Below are positions 47,631-58,007 of a stretch of 64,000 nt of DNA, piece after piece. Position 1 is the stretch's first letter, and each line of letters begins with the position of its first letter. A program made the translations under genes and the position numbers. Source of the DNA: Virgibacillus dokdonensis (GTDB taxonomy: Bacteria; Bacillota; Bacilli; Bacillales; Amphibacillaceae); assembly GCF_900166595.1 (NCBI RefSeq), contig NZ_LT745763.1:2224660-2288659 (forward strand). Reading direction: 5' to 3'. The notes beneath the pieces were generated by a model, which had not been told where the DNA came from, made no database searches, and saw nothing but the letters and a program-made list of their open reading frames with translations.

Positions 47631-48539
47631 TTAATCATTTGCTCTCGGGTGACTTCTCATATAAACACGTCGCAAATGATCTTTCGTCACATGCGTATAA
47701 ATTTGAGTTGTTGACAGATTTTCATGACCTAATAATTCTTGTACGCTGCGTAAATCAGCACCTTCATTCAAGAGATGAGTAGCAAATGTGTGTCGCAGTT
47801 TGTGTGGATGCACATGCACAGTTAAAGCTGCATCTTTCACCATTTTGTTCAATATGTCACGAATCCCTCTATCCGTTAAGGGTACTCCACGATTATTGAG
47901 AAATAATGCGTTTGTTTGTTGATTGGATTTTGCAAGCAACGCTTTTCTTCCATCCTGTATGTATGTTTCCAAAGCAATTTCAGCAAATTTTCCATACGGA
48001 ATGTAACGTTCTTTTCTGCCTTTTCCTTGCACAAACACTGTTCCAATATAGAAATCAATGTTATCTAAAATCAACTGTCTACACTCACTTACCCTTATCC
48101 CCGTAGCATAAAGCAATTCTATTAAGGCTTGGTTTCGCTGACCTAAAGGTTGGGTTAAATCACTTACTTCAAATAGCTTTTCTAACTCTTTCTCATACAA
48201 AAACCCCGGAATCTTGCTTTCCGTTTTAGGTAAACGAATAGCTGAAAATGGATTTACATCTACCACATCTTCTCGTTCTAAATATTTATAAAACGTTCGC
48301 AACGCTGATATCTTCCGGGAAACAGATTTCCTGCTTAATCGCTGATCATATAGGGTATTTAAAAACACACGAACAATCCGTTCGTCCACATCACAAAATC
48401 TCGTTAACCCTTCCGTGTGCAAAAAAGAAAAAAACACTTCCAGATCCTGCATGTAATATTTAATCGTATACGGGGAGGCATTTTTCTCTATTTGTAAGTA
48501 CTCTTTAAAGGATTGCCAATATTGTCTGAAATTATTCAA
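47631..48539 (-). CDS. xerC: Tyrosine recombinase XerC (CodV)
   Basis: A 302-residue tyrosine recombinase that, with XerD, resolves chromosome dimers at dif. The N-terminal SAM-like domain has QIEKNASPYTIKYYMQDLEVFFSF. The catalytic set is present: Arg in LLYATGIRVSECRQL, HPHKLRHTFATHLLNEGADLRSVQELLGHENLSTTQIYTHV with the HxxR and the tyrosine. Start is TTG 48539 behind GGGGTG. It heads the xerC-hslV-hslU-codY operon, but trmFO, normally just upstream, is absent. Confidence 0.97.
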   Translation of the reverse strand: MNNFRQYWQSFKEYLQIEKNASPYTIKYYMQDLEVFFSFLHTEGLTRFCDVDERIVRVFLNTLYDQRLSRKSVSRKISALRTFYKYLEREDVVDVNPFSAIRLPKTESKIPGFLYEKELEKLFEVSDLTQPLGQRNQALIELLYATGIRVSECRQLILDNIDFYIGTVFVQGKGRKERYIPYGKFAEIALETYIQDGRKALLAKSNQQTNALFLNNRGVPLTDRGIRDILNKMVKDAALTVHVHPHKLRHTFATHLLNEGADLRSVQELLGHENLSTTQIYTHVTKDHLRRVYMRSHPRAND

Positions 48540-49114
48540 ATTTTCACCCCATTAAGCAGCGAATATAGCATAACACAGAAAATCATGTTAAGCAATAAAT
48601 TTAACTAAATTGTAACAAAATTCAGAAACAACCACTCTCATAGTTAGAATTGCCTTTTCATCTGGCCATTTTTGCATGAAATCAATCTTCCATCATTAGG
48701 TGTTTATTACGCTAGCTAATTGCCACTAAGCCATTTGTGTGATCCAGAATGAATGCATAAAAGTAAGAGCAATGCCGTCAAGTACATTGCCTTACCAAGG
48801 CGTAATTATATCTGTTTTGTGGAGATTAGTCAATTAATTATGTTTATATTTTAACAAATTCAGCAAATCTTTTATAACTAAGCATTTAGGAACATGCAAA
48901 TAGCTGACAATATCACTCTCATATAGTATATATCCTTTTTTTAGAAGGTTCAAACAGTATCATTGTTAAATAATTGTGACAAAAATAGCAGGTCTTCATT
49001 TTAAGAATTAGATTGATTAAACTCACATCTTCCAATTCATGAGGTAGGGAGCTTAGCACCTTATATTCGGGATAAACCCTTAAAACTTTATACTATCCTA
49101 TAATACGAAAAGAA
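48540..49114. other. Intergenic region where trmFO is expected
   Basis: About 600 bases between topA and xerC with no credible gene on either strand. In B. subtilis trmFO (gid) occupies this place. I could not recognise any TrmFO fragment. The region holds a solo IS200/IS605-type right end (49020-49076), and the rest is AT-rich with no clear structure apart from a small GCCTTACCAAGGC hairpin near 48796. Confidence 0.6.
49020..49076 (-). repeat. IS200/IS605-type right end, solo copy B
   Basis: On the minus strand TTATCCCGAATATAAGGTGC is followed by a short palindromic segment and GAAGATGTGAGTTTAATC. The blocks and order match the right end at 44089-44133, but no transposase fragment is near it. 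It looks like the leftover end of an excised or deleted element. Confidence 0.55.
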
Positions 49115-49139
49115 AACTGTTCAACTAAGTTGAACAGTT
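49115..49139 (-). terminator. topA terminator
   Basis: AACTGTTCAACT with AGTTGAACAGTT, a perfect 12-bp inverted repeat around one base, overlapping the topA stop codon. TTTTCTTTTC follows on the minus strand, which fits intrinsic termination. Confidence 0.8.
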
Positions 49140-51216
49140 ACGTTTGAGGCTCTTCTTTATATTCACAGTTCGTACATTGAATTTGCGTTCCCTTTTTCGC
49201 TTTTTTCTCCACTAGTAATGCCTCGCATTTAGGACATGGTCTAGAAATAGGTTTATCCCACGAAACGAAGTCACATTCCGGATATTGGTCACACCCATAA
49301 AAAGTACGGCGTTTCTTTGATTTTCTTTCAACTATTTCCCCTGTTTTACATTTTGGACAATCAACACCAATTTTCTTTAAAATCGGTTTCGTATTTCGGC
49401 ATTCTGGAAAGTTCGAACAAGCCAAGAATTTCCCATATCTCCCCATTTTATAAACCATCTCATGACCACATTTTTCACAATCAATTCCCGCTGGTTCATC
49501 TTTTATTTCTACTTTTTCCATTTCCTGTTCAGCCTTCTTCAAGCGCTTCTCAAATTCTTGGTAGAATTGATCAATGATCTTTACCCATTCTATGCTTCCT
49601 TCTTCAATAGCATCTAAATCGTTTTCCATTTTTGCAGTAAAATCTACATCAATAATTTTAGGGAAGAATTCTTCAACCAATTCTAATACAATCGTACCTA
49701 ATTCAGTAGGTACAAATCGCTTATTATCAATACTTACATAACCTCGTCTTTGAATAGTATCCAAAGTAGGTGCATAAGTAGAAGGACGGCCAATTCCTAG
49801 TTCCTCCATCGTTTTTACTAATCTCGCCTCCGTATACCTTGGTGGTGGCTGTGTAAAATGTTGATTCGGTTTTATTTCCTGTGCCTTAACTTTCATACCT
49901 TCAGATAATGCAGGAAGGAGTTTGTTTTCATCTTTTTTCTTATCATCTCTTCCTTCCACATACACTTTCATAAAACCTTTAAATTTTATCTTTGAACCTG
50001 TAGCTCGGAACTCAACATTATTATTTAATAAATGAACAGTCATCGTGTCCATAACCGCAGCAGCCATCTGACTAGCCAAAAATCGTTCCCAAATTAATTT
50101 ATATAATCGAAGTTGATCTCTTGATAGGATAGCTTTAAGTGAATTAGGCTCTCTTAACACAGAAGTCGGGCGAATAGCTTCATGGGCATCTTGCGCAGAC
50201 TCTGATTGTTTCTTTTGTTTATTTGTCCCTAAGTACTCTTCTCCATATTGTTCATGAATATACGAGTTCGCTTCATTTTTTGCCGTTTCAGAGATTCTTG
50301 TTGAATCTGTACGCATATACGTAATTAGTCCAGTTATACCACCTGCTTGACGACCGAGGTCAATTCCTTCATAAAGTTGCTGAGCAACCATCATTGTTTT
50401 CTTTGCTTTAAAGTTCAGCTTTCTAGCAGCTTCCTGCTGTAAGGAAGAAGTAGTAAATGGTTGAGCTGGATTCCTTCTACGTTCTTTTTTGTTTACTTTA
50501 TCTACAGTAAACTGATCACCTTGAAGCATCTGTTTAATTTCTTTTACATCTACCTCTGTTTTTAATGCTACTTTTTTTCCATTTATCCCGTAAAAGGCCC
50601 CTTCAAATAATTCACTTTCTTTTAAAAACTGCGCATCAATGGACCAATATTCTTCAGGGATAAAGTTTTCAATTTCTTTTTCTCGATCAATGATTAATTT
50701 CACTGCAACAGATTGCACGCGCCCAGCACTTAAACCTTTTTTGACTTTTTTCCATAGCAGTGGACTGATATTGTACCCTACCAATCGGTCAAGTATCCTT
50801 CTTGCTTGTTGCGCGTCAACTAAATTCATATTTATAGATCTAGGATGCTTAAACGACTCTTTAATGGCGTCTTTGGTAATTTCATTAAATACAACCCTGC
50901 ATTCTGATTGCTCATCAATGTTTAAAATATGAGCTAAATGCCACGCTATTGCTTCCCCTTCCCTGTCAGGGTCCGCTGCGAGGTATATTTTTTTGGCCTT
51001 TTTAGCTGCAGATTTTAAATCCTTAACCACATCGCCCTTTCCTCGTATAGTAATGTACTTTGGAGTAAAATTATTTTCTGCATCTACACCCATCTGACTT
51101 TTTGGTAAATCTCTTACATGCCCCATCGAGGCCTTTACTTTATATTTTTTTCCTAAATAACGTTCAATCGTCTTCGCCTTCGCAGGCGACTCAACGATCA
51201 CTAGATAATCCGACAT
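49138..51216 (-). CDS. topA: DNA topoisomerase I
   Basis: A 692-residue type IA topoisomerase that relaxes negative supercoils. The Toprim domain ([34 protein letters not shown]) is at the N terminus, the active-site tyrosine is in [11 protein letters not shown] near residue 300, and three C-terminal zinc modules carry CEKCGHEM...[16 protein letters not shown]...CDQYPEC and CPKCEALL...CTNCEY. Start ATG 51216 follows GGGAGGAAATC; an in-frame codon at 51252 lacks such a site. Confidence 0.98.
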   Translation of the reverse strand: MSDYLVIVESPAKAKTIERYLGKKYKVKASMGHVRDLPKSQMGVDAENNFTPKYITIRGKGDVVKDLKSAAKKAKKIYLAADPDREGEAIAWHLAHILNIDEQSECRVVFNEITKDAIKESFKHPRSINMNLVDAQQARRILDRLVGYNISPLLWKKVKKGLSAGRVQSVAVKLIIDREKEIENFIPEEYWSIDAQFLKESELFEGAFYGINGKKVALKTEVDVKEIKQMLQGDQFTVDKVNKKERRRNPAQPFTTSSLQQEAARKLNFKAKKTMMVAQQLYEGIDLGRQAGGITGLITYMRTDSTRISETAKNEANSYIHEQYGEEYLGTNKQKKQSESAQDAHEAIRPTSVLREPNSLKAILSRDQLRLYKLIWERFLASQMAAAVMDTMTVHLLNNNVEFRATGSKIKFKGFMKVYVEGRDDKKKDENKLLPALSEGMKVKAQEIKPNQHFTQPPPRYTEARLVKTMEELGIGRPSTYAPTLDTIQRRGYVSIDNKRFVPTELGTIVLELVEEFFPKIIDVDFTAKMENDLDAIEEGSIEWVKIIDQFYQEFEKRLKKAEQEMEKVEIKDEPAGIDCEKCGHEMVYKMGRYGKFLACSNFPECRNTKPILKKIGVDCPKCKTGEIVERKSKKRRTFYGCDQYPECDFVSWDKPISRPCPKCEALLVEKKAKKGTQIQCTNCEYKEEPQT

Positions 51217-51446
51217 ATGATTTCCTCCCAAATTAAGGGTGCTCAAGAACAAGATTCACACCCGACCAGAACTCCTTTCTGGTAACCATGTCTTTCTTTA
51301 TTTTCATTATTGTTTGTTCACTAAAATAAACCTACAAATTATTCTTTAATACTATTTACAAATCTTCACTAATAGTAAATATATACATTGCATTTGTCAA
51401 ACATGTTCTGAAATAACCGTACTAAAATCTATCATTCTCATTGACA

Positions 51447-52379
51447 TTAATTATTTTTTTCATAAATATACATACTGGTTAGTAGTCCTTTCCCGCCCAT
51501 CGCGTGGACTTGCCATTCTTCAAGAATGTCTTTGGCATTTGTAACCATTTGGGCACCATCTCGAATCAATTGATGACAGCCCTCTGTTTGCTCTGTAAAT
51601 ATAGAACCAGGAACCGCAAACACTTCTCTCCCTTGTTCTAATGCTTGATCTACCGTTATCATAGTCCCACTTCTTTTTTTCGCTTCAATAACCAATGTGC
51701 CAAAGCTCAATCCACTAATAATCCGGTTTCGTTCAGGAAAATGGTGTTTAGCAGGTGGGGTTGTTGGCGTATATTCAGATAGCACAAGACCTTTATGAAC
51801 AATTTCTTGATATAATGATTGATTTTCTTTAGGATAGAGATGTTCAAAGCCACTTCCTAATACAGCTATCGTTTTTCCATTTAATATAAGTGTCTTTTCA
51901 TGCGCATATTGATCTACCCCTCTTGCTAGTCCACTTACAATTAACCAATTTTTATGGAGTAAAGGCTCGATTATAAAAGCTGTTTTTCTCTTTGCCTCCC
52001 TTGAAGGATCCCTCGAACCAATTACACTTAAAGATGGGGCATCATTTAATAAGTCTACGTTACCTTTCCCATATAAGACAAGAGGTGGGTCATGAATAGC
52101 TTTTAACATAGGTGGAAACCGTTTGTCAAGGATAGTAATTATATGCTGATTTTTCATTTCCGATTGCAACTGTTTTAGACGTGCTTGACTATGAAGATCT
52201 TGATATAAGGTTGTAGCGTTTTTTAATGGAAGAGAAAAAGTGTGGCTGATTTGACTCGGGGTCATTTGGTAGAGTTGTAGAAGAGAACGATCTAGCTTAA
52301 TAATTCTTTGAATACTCCTTCTAGTCACTCCCCTACAACGACTTAAATGAATAAAACGAAAACGAACTTCATTCGTCAT
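51447..52379 (-). CDS. dprA: DNA processing protein DprA
   Basis: A 310-residue single-strand DNA-binding protein that loads RecA on incoming DNA in natural transformation. The Rossmann-like domain shows SVIGSRDPSREAKR, IVSGLARGVDQYAHEKTLILNGKTIAVLGSGFEHLYPKEN, LSEYTPTTPPAKHHFPERNRIISGLS and the C-terminal VFAVPGSIF...GCHQLIRDGAQMV. A helical N-terminal domain precedes it. It is present in most Bacilli whether or not competent. Confidence 0.96.
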   Translation of the reverse strand: MTNEVRFRFIHLSRCRGVTRRSIQRIIKLDRSLLQLYQMTPSQISHTFSLPLKNATTLYQDLHSQARLKQLQSEMKNQHIITILDKRFPPMLKAIHDPPLVLYGKGNVDLLNDAPSLSVIGSRDPSREAKRKTAFIIEPLLHKNWLIVSGLARGVDQYAHEKTLILNGKTIAVLGSGFEHLYPKENQSLYQEIVHKGLVLSEYTPTTPPAKHHFPERNRIISGLSFGTLVIEAKKRSGTMITVDQALEQGREVFAVPGSIFTEQTEGCHQLIRDGAQMVTNAKDILEEWQVHAMGGKGLLTSMYIYEKNN

Positions 52380-52508
52380 ATTCCACTTCCTTTCAAAGGG
52401 ATTGTTTAAAAAATGAACTTACAATGACACATCGATATTTGTAGTTGGCTTATTTTCCTGCGTTAGTGATAAAACAATTAAATAGTATTTCATTAGAGGA
52501 TAAGTAAA

Positions 52509-52540
52509 GAGGAGCCTATGATTTTTTAACTAGGCTCCTC
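52509..52540 (-). terminator. sucCD terminator
   Basis: GAGGAGCCTA with TAGGCTCCTC, a perfect 10-bp stem with a 12-base A/T-rich loop, followed on the minus strand by TTTACTT. It lies about 100 bases after the sucD stop. Confidence 0.7.
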
Positions 52541-52639
52541 CATTGCGTACAGATATTTCTATCGTAACTTATAACCTACGTTTTTAGATTTATTATTAAA
52601 CTAAAAATACAAATGAACTTCAAATTTTTTTAGGAAACC

Positions 52640-53542
52640 TTATTGTGTTTTACACTTCTCTTTTAAGCCTTTTTCTTCAAGCACACCTATCATTGTTTCA
52701 CCCATAACTGCCGGCGTTTCAGCAACTTTAATTCCACACTCATTCATAATGCGAATTTTTTCCTCGGCTGTTCCTTTTCCACCTGAAATAATAGCGCCAG
52801 CATGCCCCATTCTTTTTCCTGGAGGAGCTGTAGCACCTCCAATAAAACCAACTACGGGCTTCTTCATGTTTGCTTTCACCCATTCAGCTGCTTCTTCTTC
52901 TGCTGTACCGCCTATCTCTCCAATCATCATAACAGCATACGTTTCTGGATCATTATTAAATGCTTCTAGCACGTCAATGAAATTGGTTCCATTAACAGGA
53001 TCACCACCGATACCAACAGCGGTAGTTTGACCATATCCAGCTTCTGATAATTGATGAACCGCTTCATATGTTAATGTTCCTGAACGAGAGACAACGCCAA
53101 TATGACCTTTTTTATGAATATAGCCAGGCATAATTCCAATTTTACTTTCATCAGCAGTAATAACCCCTGGACAGTTTGGTCCTACGAGCCGTGTATTCTT
53201 TCCTTCCATATAACGTTTTACTTTCACCATATCCATTACCGGAATATGCTCCGTTATACAAATAACCAAATCTAATTCAGCGTCAACAGCTTCTAGAATA
53301 GCATCTGCAGCAAACGGGGCCGGTACATAGATGACGGAAGCTGTAGCACCTGTTGCTTCTACAGCCTCTAATACTGTATTAAAAACAGGTACACCTTCTA
53401 CCTCTGTACCACCTTTTTTCGGAGTGACTCCACCAACAATTTTTGTGCCGTATTCAAGCATTTGTTTCGTATGAAATTTAGCTGTGCCACCGGTTATCCC
53501 TTGGACAATTACTTTTGTATCTTTATTAACGTATACACTCAT
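52640..53542 (-). CDS. sucD: Succinyl-CoA ligase, alpha subunit
   Basis: A 300-residue subunit that binds CoA and carries the phosphohistidine in the TCA-cycle step succinyl-CoA to succinate. Motifs: [80 protein letters not shown] and the active-site [14 protein letters not shown]. Start ATG 53542 lies behind AAAGGACGG. It follows sucC by about 30 bases. Confidence 0.97.
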   Translation of the reverse strand: MSVYVNKDTKVIVQGITGGTAKFHTKQMLEYGTKIVGGVTPKKGGTEVEGVPVFNTVLEAVEATGATASVIYVPAPFAADAILEAVDAELDLVICITEHIPVMDMVKVKRYMEGKNTRLVGPNCPGVITADESKIGIMPGYIHKKGHIGVVSRSGTLTYEAVHQLSEAGYGQTTAVGIGGDPVNGTNFIDVLEAFNNDPETYAVMMIGEIGGTAEEEAAEWVKANMKKPVVGFIGGATAPPGKRMGHAGAIISGGKGTAEEKIRIMNECGIKVAETPAVMGETMIGVLEEKGLKEKCKTQ

Positions 53543-53574
53543 TTTCGTCCGTCCTTTCAAACATTTTACGAAGT

Positions 53575-54735
53575 TTACTTTACCATGGAGACTATTTTTT
53601 GAGCACCGTCAGCCATCGAATTAGCAGAGGTAATATTTAATTCTGAAGCTTCCAGAATTTTCTTCCCTCTAGCAACGTTTGTTCCTTCTAGGCGAACAAC
53701 CAACGGAATTTCTAGCCCTACTTGCTTGGTTGCTTCTACAACTCCTTCAGCAATTACATCACACTTCATAATGCCACCAAATATATTAACGAAAATACCT
53801 TTTACATTCTTATCAGATAGAATGATTTTGAAAGCTTCCGTTACTTTTTCAGCCGTAGCACCGCCTCCAACGTCAAGGAAATTAGCGGGCTCTCCGCCAT
53901 AGTGTTTAATAATATCCATGGTAGACATAGCAAGTCCAGCACCATTTACCATGCAACCTATATTCCCGTTCAGTGAAATATAGCTTAAATCGTACTTGGA
54001 CGCTTCAACTTCTTTCTCATCCTCTTCATCAAAATCACGTAAATCCATAATGTCCTTTTGACGGAATAAAGCGTTGTCATCAAAATTTAATTTTGCATCT
54101 AAGGCTAAGACCTCCCCATCACCAGTTGTTACTAACGGATTAATTTCAGCAATGGAACAGTCTTTTTCGACAAATGCTGTATATAAACCAATCATGAATT
54201 TGACAGCTTTACCTAACAAATCATGTGGAATATTAATATTGAAAGCTAATCTACGTGCTTGAAAACCTGTTAAACCAACAACAGGATCAATAACTTCTTT
54301 AAATATCTTCTCAGGTGTAGCAGCAGCTACTTCCTCAATTTCTGTACCACCTTCTTCAGATGCCATCATAACGACACGAGAAGTAGCGCGATCCAGTACT
54401 AAGCCGATGTAATATTCTTTTTGAATATCACAGCCCTCTTCAATCAATAAACGTTTCACTTCTTGCCCCTGTGGCCCTGTTTGATGCGTTACTAACGTTT
54501 TGCCAAGAATTTCATCGGCATATGTACGCACTTCATCGACATTTTTAGCTATTTTTACCCCGCCGGCTTTACCACGTCCACCAGCGTGAATTTGTGCTTT
54601 CACTACTGTGACATCGCTTCCTAATTGTTTTGCAGCTTCTACAGCTTCTTCAACTGCATAGGCAACTTTTCCATTAGGGACTTTAACGCCGTATTGTCGC
54701 AAAATCTCTTTGCCTTGATATTCATGAATGTTCAT
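53575..54735 (-). CDS. sucC: Succinyl-CoA ligase (ADP-forming), beta subunit
   Basis: A 386-residue subunit with an ATP-grasp fold ([67 protein letters not shown]) and a C-terminal CoA-ligase domain ([57 protein letters not shown]). Start ATG 54735 follows GGGAGGATATAGG. It forms the sucCD operon with its own promoter. Confidence 0.98.
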   Translation of the reverse strand: MNIHEYQGKEILRQYGVKVPNGKVAYAVEEAVEAAKQLGSDVTVVKAQIHAGGRGKAGGVKIAKNVDEVRTYADEILGKTLVTHQTGPQGQEVKRLLIEEGCDIQKEYYIGLVLDRATSRVVMMASEEGGTEIEEVAAATPEKIFKEVIDPVVGLTGFQARRLAFNINIPHDLLGKAVKFMIGLYTAFVEKDCSIAEINPLVTTGDGEVLALDAKLNFDDNALFRQKDIMDLRDFDEEDEKEVEASKYDLSYISLNGNIGCMVNGAGLAMSTMDIIKHYGGEPANFLDVGGGATAEKVTEAFKIILSDKNVKGIFVNIFGGIMKCDVIAEGVVEATKQVGLEIPLVVRLEGTNVARGKKILEASELNITSANSMADGAQKIVSMVK

Positions 54736-54769
54736 CCTATATCCTCCCATCAAATTTCACTGCATATCC

Positions 54770-54798
54770 ATTGTATAAAAAAACGCTTCAATTAACAA
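54770..54798 (-). promoter_or_regulatory. SigA-type promoter of sucCD
   Basis: On the minus strand TTGTTA (-35, 54793-54798) lies 17 bases before TACAAT (-10, 54770-54775), and the -10 is about 35 bases upstream of the sucC start. Spacing is ideal. Confidence 0.7.
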
Positions 54799-54925
54799 GA
54801 AATACCGCACATCTCAACATATTTCGCTACCCCACACTTTTTCTACATATATATATATTTTACTATGAAATGACCATTGACTTCATACAATAGTCACGTA
54901 TAGTAGCCTTTAAACATGCTTTATG

Positions 54926-55189
54926 TTACATTTGCTGATCTGTACGATAGATAAATGCAAATACTTCAGCCACCGCTTCATAAAGCTCTTCTGGAATCGT
55001 TTCATTTATGTTTAATTGACCTAACAACTCTACTAAAGAAGCATCTTCTAAAATTGGAATGTTATTTTCCTTTGCTGCTTCAATGATTTCATCTGCCAGT
55101 TTACCTCTACCCGAAGCAGTAACGACAGGAGCAGTGTGATGTGCTTCATGATAGCGTAGTGCTGCTACTTTCCTTTGTTTTAAGTTCAT
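54926..55189 (-). CDS. ylqH: FlhB C-terminal-domain-like protein YlqH
   Basis: An 87-residue protein matching only the part of FlhB that follows the NPTH cleavage site: RKVAALRYHEAHHTAPVVTASGRGKLADEIIEAAKENNIPILEDASLVELLGQL, then IPEELYEAVAEVFAFIYR. The FlhB in this window aligns as HVAIAIKYDEEKAAAPYILAKG. YlqH has no membrane segment and no NPTH. The start overlaps the ylqG stop by 4 bases. In B. subtilis the pair ylqG-ylqH occupies the same place; the function is not established. Confidence 0.88.
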   Translation of the reverse strand: MNLKQRKVAALRYHEAHHTAPVVTASGRGKLADEIIEAAKENNIPILEDASLVELLGQLNINETIPEELYEAVAEVFAFIYRTDQQM

Positions 55190-56820
55190 ATTCGATAATC
55201 CACCCCTTGATAACTCTGAGCATTAAACACAGCTGTTTTTGCTTTCTTTCCTTGATGTAAAGCAAAGAATGAAATAGATGATAGATGATAATTCATTTCC
55301 TTTAACCCTTTCTTTAATAAAGGCTGAAATTGCATCGGAAGTGTTCGCGATTGGATATGATCATTGAAAACATGAATGCTAATATTTCGATTTTGTACAT
55401 GCATATCTACCACAGTTTCTTTTATATTTGTTAATTCCAAATAGAACACAATTCGACAATGATTTGGATCTAACTTATTTGTTTCTGTTTTCTTTCCTTC
55501 GAACTTTATTTCCATATCATTTGTTAATCCTAACTTTAAGGCTGGTATTTGTAGATATGCTTGCAAAAAACCATTATCGAAATCTTGTACAGAGGATAAT
55601 TGTACAGCATGTAAATGGTGAAGCACTTGCTGTAGTTGTTCCCCCAAGCCGCCTTTTGTTTGCTGTAACATGGAAATCAATTGACTTTTAATGGTAGTTG
55701 GCGGTGATTCTCCTTTAACCAACAAATTTTCATGTGATATACCTGAAAGTTGCAAAAACCGTTTTGTCAATTGTAGAAATTGCTCTTTTGGCTCTGCCAA
55801 TAAATATTTTTGTGAAAACGTGATAATTTGTTCTAATTGTTCATATGTATGTGACTTTTGCAATGCACGTAACTGAACGAGTAAACCGCCAAAATCACCT
55901 CCGTTACCTACGTTTTTAGCGAATAATGTCGGAAAGACTTTTGTTACATCTTGTTTTAACTGTGAGACTTCAGCATCTGAAAACATATATTGATTAGCCG
56001 CAGTTAATAGAAGCTTGCTTTCCCATTTTTTTAATATTTGGTCAGCATGTTGCATAAACCATTGATTATTAGCTATATAATGCTTTAAATTATTTATTGT
56101 GTTTGAAGAATAAATATCTTGACCATCTAATAACGATTGGATGAGGGAAAACACTTGTTTATTTCGAAAAGAAAGTATCTTACTCATTTGTTCTTGACTA
56201 TTTGCAATATTTTCAGCAGTTGGTTGTAAAAGATCGCTTAAATGTCCTCGCAGCATTGAAAAATTCGAATCCTTCGGTAGCATATGCAAAAGTTTTTGCA
56301 ATTGAGTAGCGAAAGGATATTTTTTTTGCATGTGAAGAGCTTTCGTAGTTTGTTCAGTTATTGGCCATTCATTTGCTATTAACTCTTTCATTATAGGCAT
56401 AAAAACTTGAACTTGCTTATCTTTATATTGTGACATATATTCAAAAGCTTGTTGCAACTGCTCTCTATGAAAAGATATTTGTTCCTTCGTTAATTGCTGC
56501 ACAAGCTCCGCTTGGTTCGTTGCCATTTTTAAGGAAAGTTGCTGTAACAATTGATTCGCATTCAATGCCCCATTACCTAATACCTTTAATTTTAACAATT
56601 CATCAGCTTGCATAACTTGAAAATAATAATCCTTTCCAGTTGTTAAAGAAGCTTGTAACTGAGCTATCAGTCGCAAGCCACCTAATTGTATTTGCACCTT
56701 ATTTTCTGGATATATTTTTATAACCTGTCCTTGAATAATTTGACCTTTTTTAAGTTGTTGTTGTGAGGGAATTTTCAACTTATTTAGTTGTAATATTTCT
56801 TTCAACTGATGGATACGCAC
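55186..56820 (-). CDS. ylqG: FliK-like protein YlqG
   Basis: A 544-residue Gln/Leu-rich protein, conserved next to rnhB in Bacillus. The N-terminal KGQIIQGQVIKIYPENKVQIQLGGLRLIAQLQASLTTGKDYYF is beta-rich; the middle is a long helical, variable region; the C-terminal LKLGLTNDMEIKFEGKK...HCRIVFYLELTNIKETVVDMHVQNRNISIHVFNDHIQSR resembles the FliK C-terminal core. Pairing with an FlhB-like partner suggests a role linked to the flagellar export switch, but this is inference. GTG start at 56820 behind GAGGGA. Confidence 0.8.
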   Translation of the reverse strand: MRIHQLKEILQLNKLKIPSQQQLKKGQIIQGQVIKIYPENKVQIQLGGLRLIAQLQASLTTGKDYYFQVMQADELLKLKVLGNGALNANQLLQQLSLKMATNQAELVQQLTKEQISFHREQLQQAFEYMSQYKDKQVQVFMPIMKELIANEWPITEQTTKALHMQKKYPFATQLQKLLHMLPKDSNFSMLRGHLSDLLQPTAENIANSQEQMSKILSFRNKQVFSLIQSLLDGQDIYSSNTINNLKHYIANNQWFMQHADQILKKWESKLLLTAANQYMFSDAEVSQLKQDVTKVFPTLFAKNVGNGGDFGGLLVQLRALQKSHTYEQLEQIITFSQKYLLAEPKEQFLQLTKRFLQLSGISHENLLVKGESPPTTIKSQLISMLQQTKGGLGEQLQQVLHHLHAVQLSSVQDFDNGFLQAYLQIPALKLGLTNDMEIKFEGKKTETNKLDPNHCRIVFYLELTNIKETVVDMHVQNRNISIHVFNDHIQSRTLPMQFQPLLKKGLKEMNYHLSSISFFALHQGKKAKTAVFNAQSYQGVDYRI

Positions 56821-56836
56821 AATACTTCCCTCTTTC

Positions 56837-57607
56837 CTAATTGATCATTTTTTTAACCGGTGCAAATGAGCAGCGGTGCTGTGGACAAACACCATATTGA
56901 TGTATTTTTTTCACATGCTCCTCTGTTCCATATCCCTTATTAAAAGCAAATTCATACATAGGGAATTGAAGATGTAATTCCTTCATATAATTATCCCTTG
57001 TCACTTTTGCCAGTACACTAGCTGCTGCAATTGAGATGCTTTTGGCGTCACCTTTTGTAATTGCTTCACTTGAAATTGTTAATTTTGGCAATTCTACTGC
57101 ATCAATTAATATACGTTCAGGCATAGGGTCTAACTTTTCAATAGCTTCAGCCATAGCAAGTTTTGTTGCCTCTAATATATTAATTTGATCTATTATTTTA
57201 CTATCAACTATAGAAATTCCATAACTAATCGCATGTTCTTTTATGTAATAAAAAAATTCATTTCGTTTTGACTCCGTTAGCCGCTTTGAATCATCTAGTC
57301 CTAATAACCGAAAATTAGATGGTAAGATTACTGCAGCTGCTACAACAGGACCAGCTAAGGGTCCTCTTCCAGCTTCGTCAACTCCAGCTATATATTTTAT
57401 TCCTCGTTTATAGTGAGAGCGTTCAAATATTGTCATTTCCACATAACGTTCTTGTAGCGCTTGAAATTTAAGCTGTTGTTTATCATATTTATGAATTAAT
57501 TGTTGCACACCTTTTCTTTCATCCAATCGTAAATATGCAATTTGTTTCTCGTCCAATTTCTCTGCATGAAACAAACGATTCAGTTCCCTAATAGATATTT
57601 TCTTCAT
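56837..57607 (-). CDS. rnhB: Ribonuclease HII
   Basis: A 256-residue RNase H type 2 that removes RNA primers and single ribonucleotides from DNA. The catalytic acidic set is visible: GVDEAGRGPLAGPVVAAAVIL near residue 75, LLGLDDSKRLTESKR, ILIDA and ITKGDAKSISIAAASVLAKVTRD. The N-terminal extension (1-70) is typical of Bacillus RNase HII. ATG start. Confidence 0.97.
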   Translation of the reverse strand: MKKISIRELNRLFHAEKLDEKQIAYLRLDERKGVQQLIHKYDKQQLKFQALQERYVEMTIFERSHYKRGIKYIAGVDEAGRGPLAGPVVAAAVILPSNFRLLGLDDSKRLTESKRNEFFYYIKEHAISYGISIVDSKIIDQINILEATKLAMAEAIEKLDPMPERILIDAVELPKLTISSEAITKGDAKSISIAAASVLAKVTRDNYMKELHLQFPMYEFAFNKGYGTEEHVKKIHQYGVCPQHRCSFAPVKKMIN

Positions 57608-57738
57608 ATTACCCCTACCTTTTTACTATCGACTAAATAATAGAAATATGAAATGAATGTTTCTCTTCTATTCATTGTTAGAAAAATCGACTAGTTATTA
57701 AATTTTTTAATACTATAGAAAAGCATAAGCTGTTTGGG

Positions 57739-57803
57739 TTTATAGTATAAGAAAAACGAAGGTTTACGCCATAACAACTTGGCGATAAGACAAGTTTTTC
57801 TAA
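57739..57803 (-). repeat. Dispersed intergenic repeat, copy 2
   Basis: On the minus strand it begins GTTAGAAAAACTTGTCTTATCGCC, contains TTATGGCGTAAACC and ends TCTTATACTATAAACCC. It shares start, middle and end blocks with copy 1 (2551-2615). Confidence 0.7.
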
Positions 57804-57842
57804 CAATAGATTCTACGTGAAAAATTTCCCAAATGAAATAAC

Positions 57843-57870
57843 AAGACACCCATCCGAAGATGCATGTCTT
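57843..57870 (-). terminator. rbgA terminator
   Basis: On the minus strand AAGACATGCATC and GATGGGTGTCTT pair with one mismatch around a TTCG tetraloop, followed by GTTATTT. Placed about 140 bases after the rbgA stop. Confidence 0.65.
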
Positions 57871-58007
57871 ACAATATTGTATCTTATTATGCTATGAATA
57901 TTTCTTTGTCAATTGACAAGACCTATACGTTAATCCAGTAAGCCTTCATGACAGTTAAAAACGAATCATACTTTTAAATTTAAGCTACTTACGCTGTTTT
58001 AATTCGG

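Larger units (their letters stand above)
57608..58007. other. Intergenic region between rbgA and rnhB
   Basis: About 400 bases without a gene. It carries the rbgA terminator (57843-57870) and dispersed repeat copy 2 (57739-57803). The rest is AT-rich and shows no further clear structure. Confidence 0.5.

Noticed and set aside
51217..51446. T-box or riboswitch between dprA and topA
   Set aside because: No T-box motif, specifier stem or terminator/antiterminator pair could be seen.
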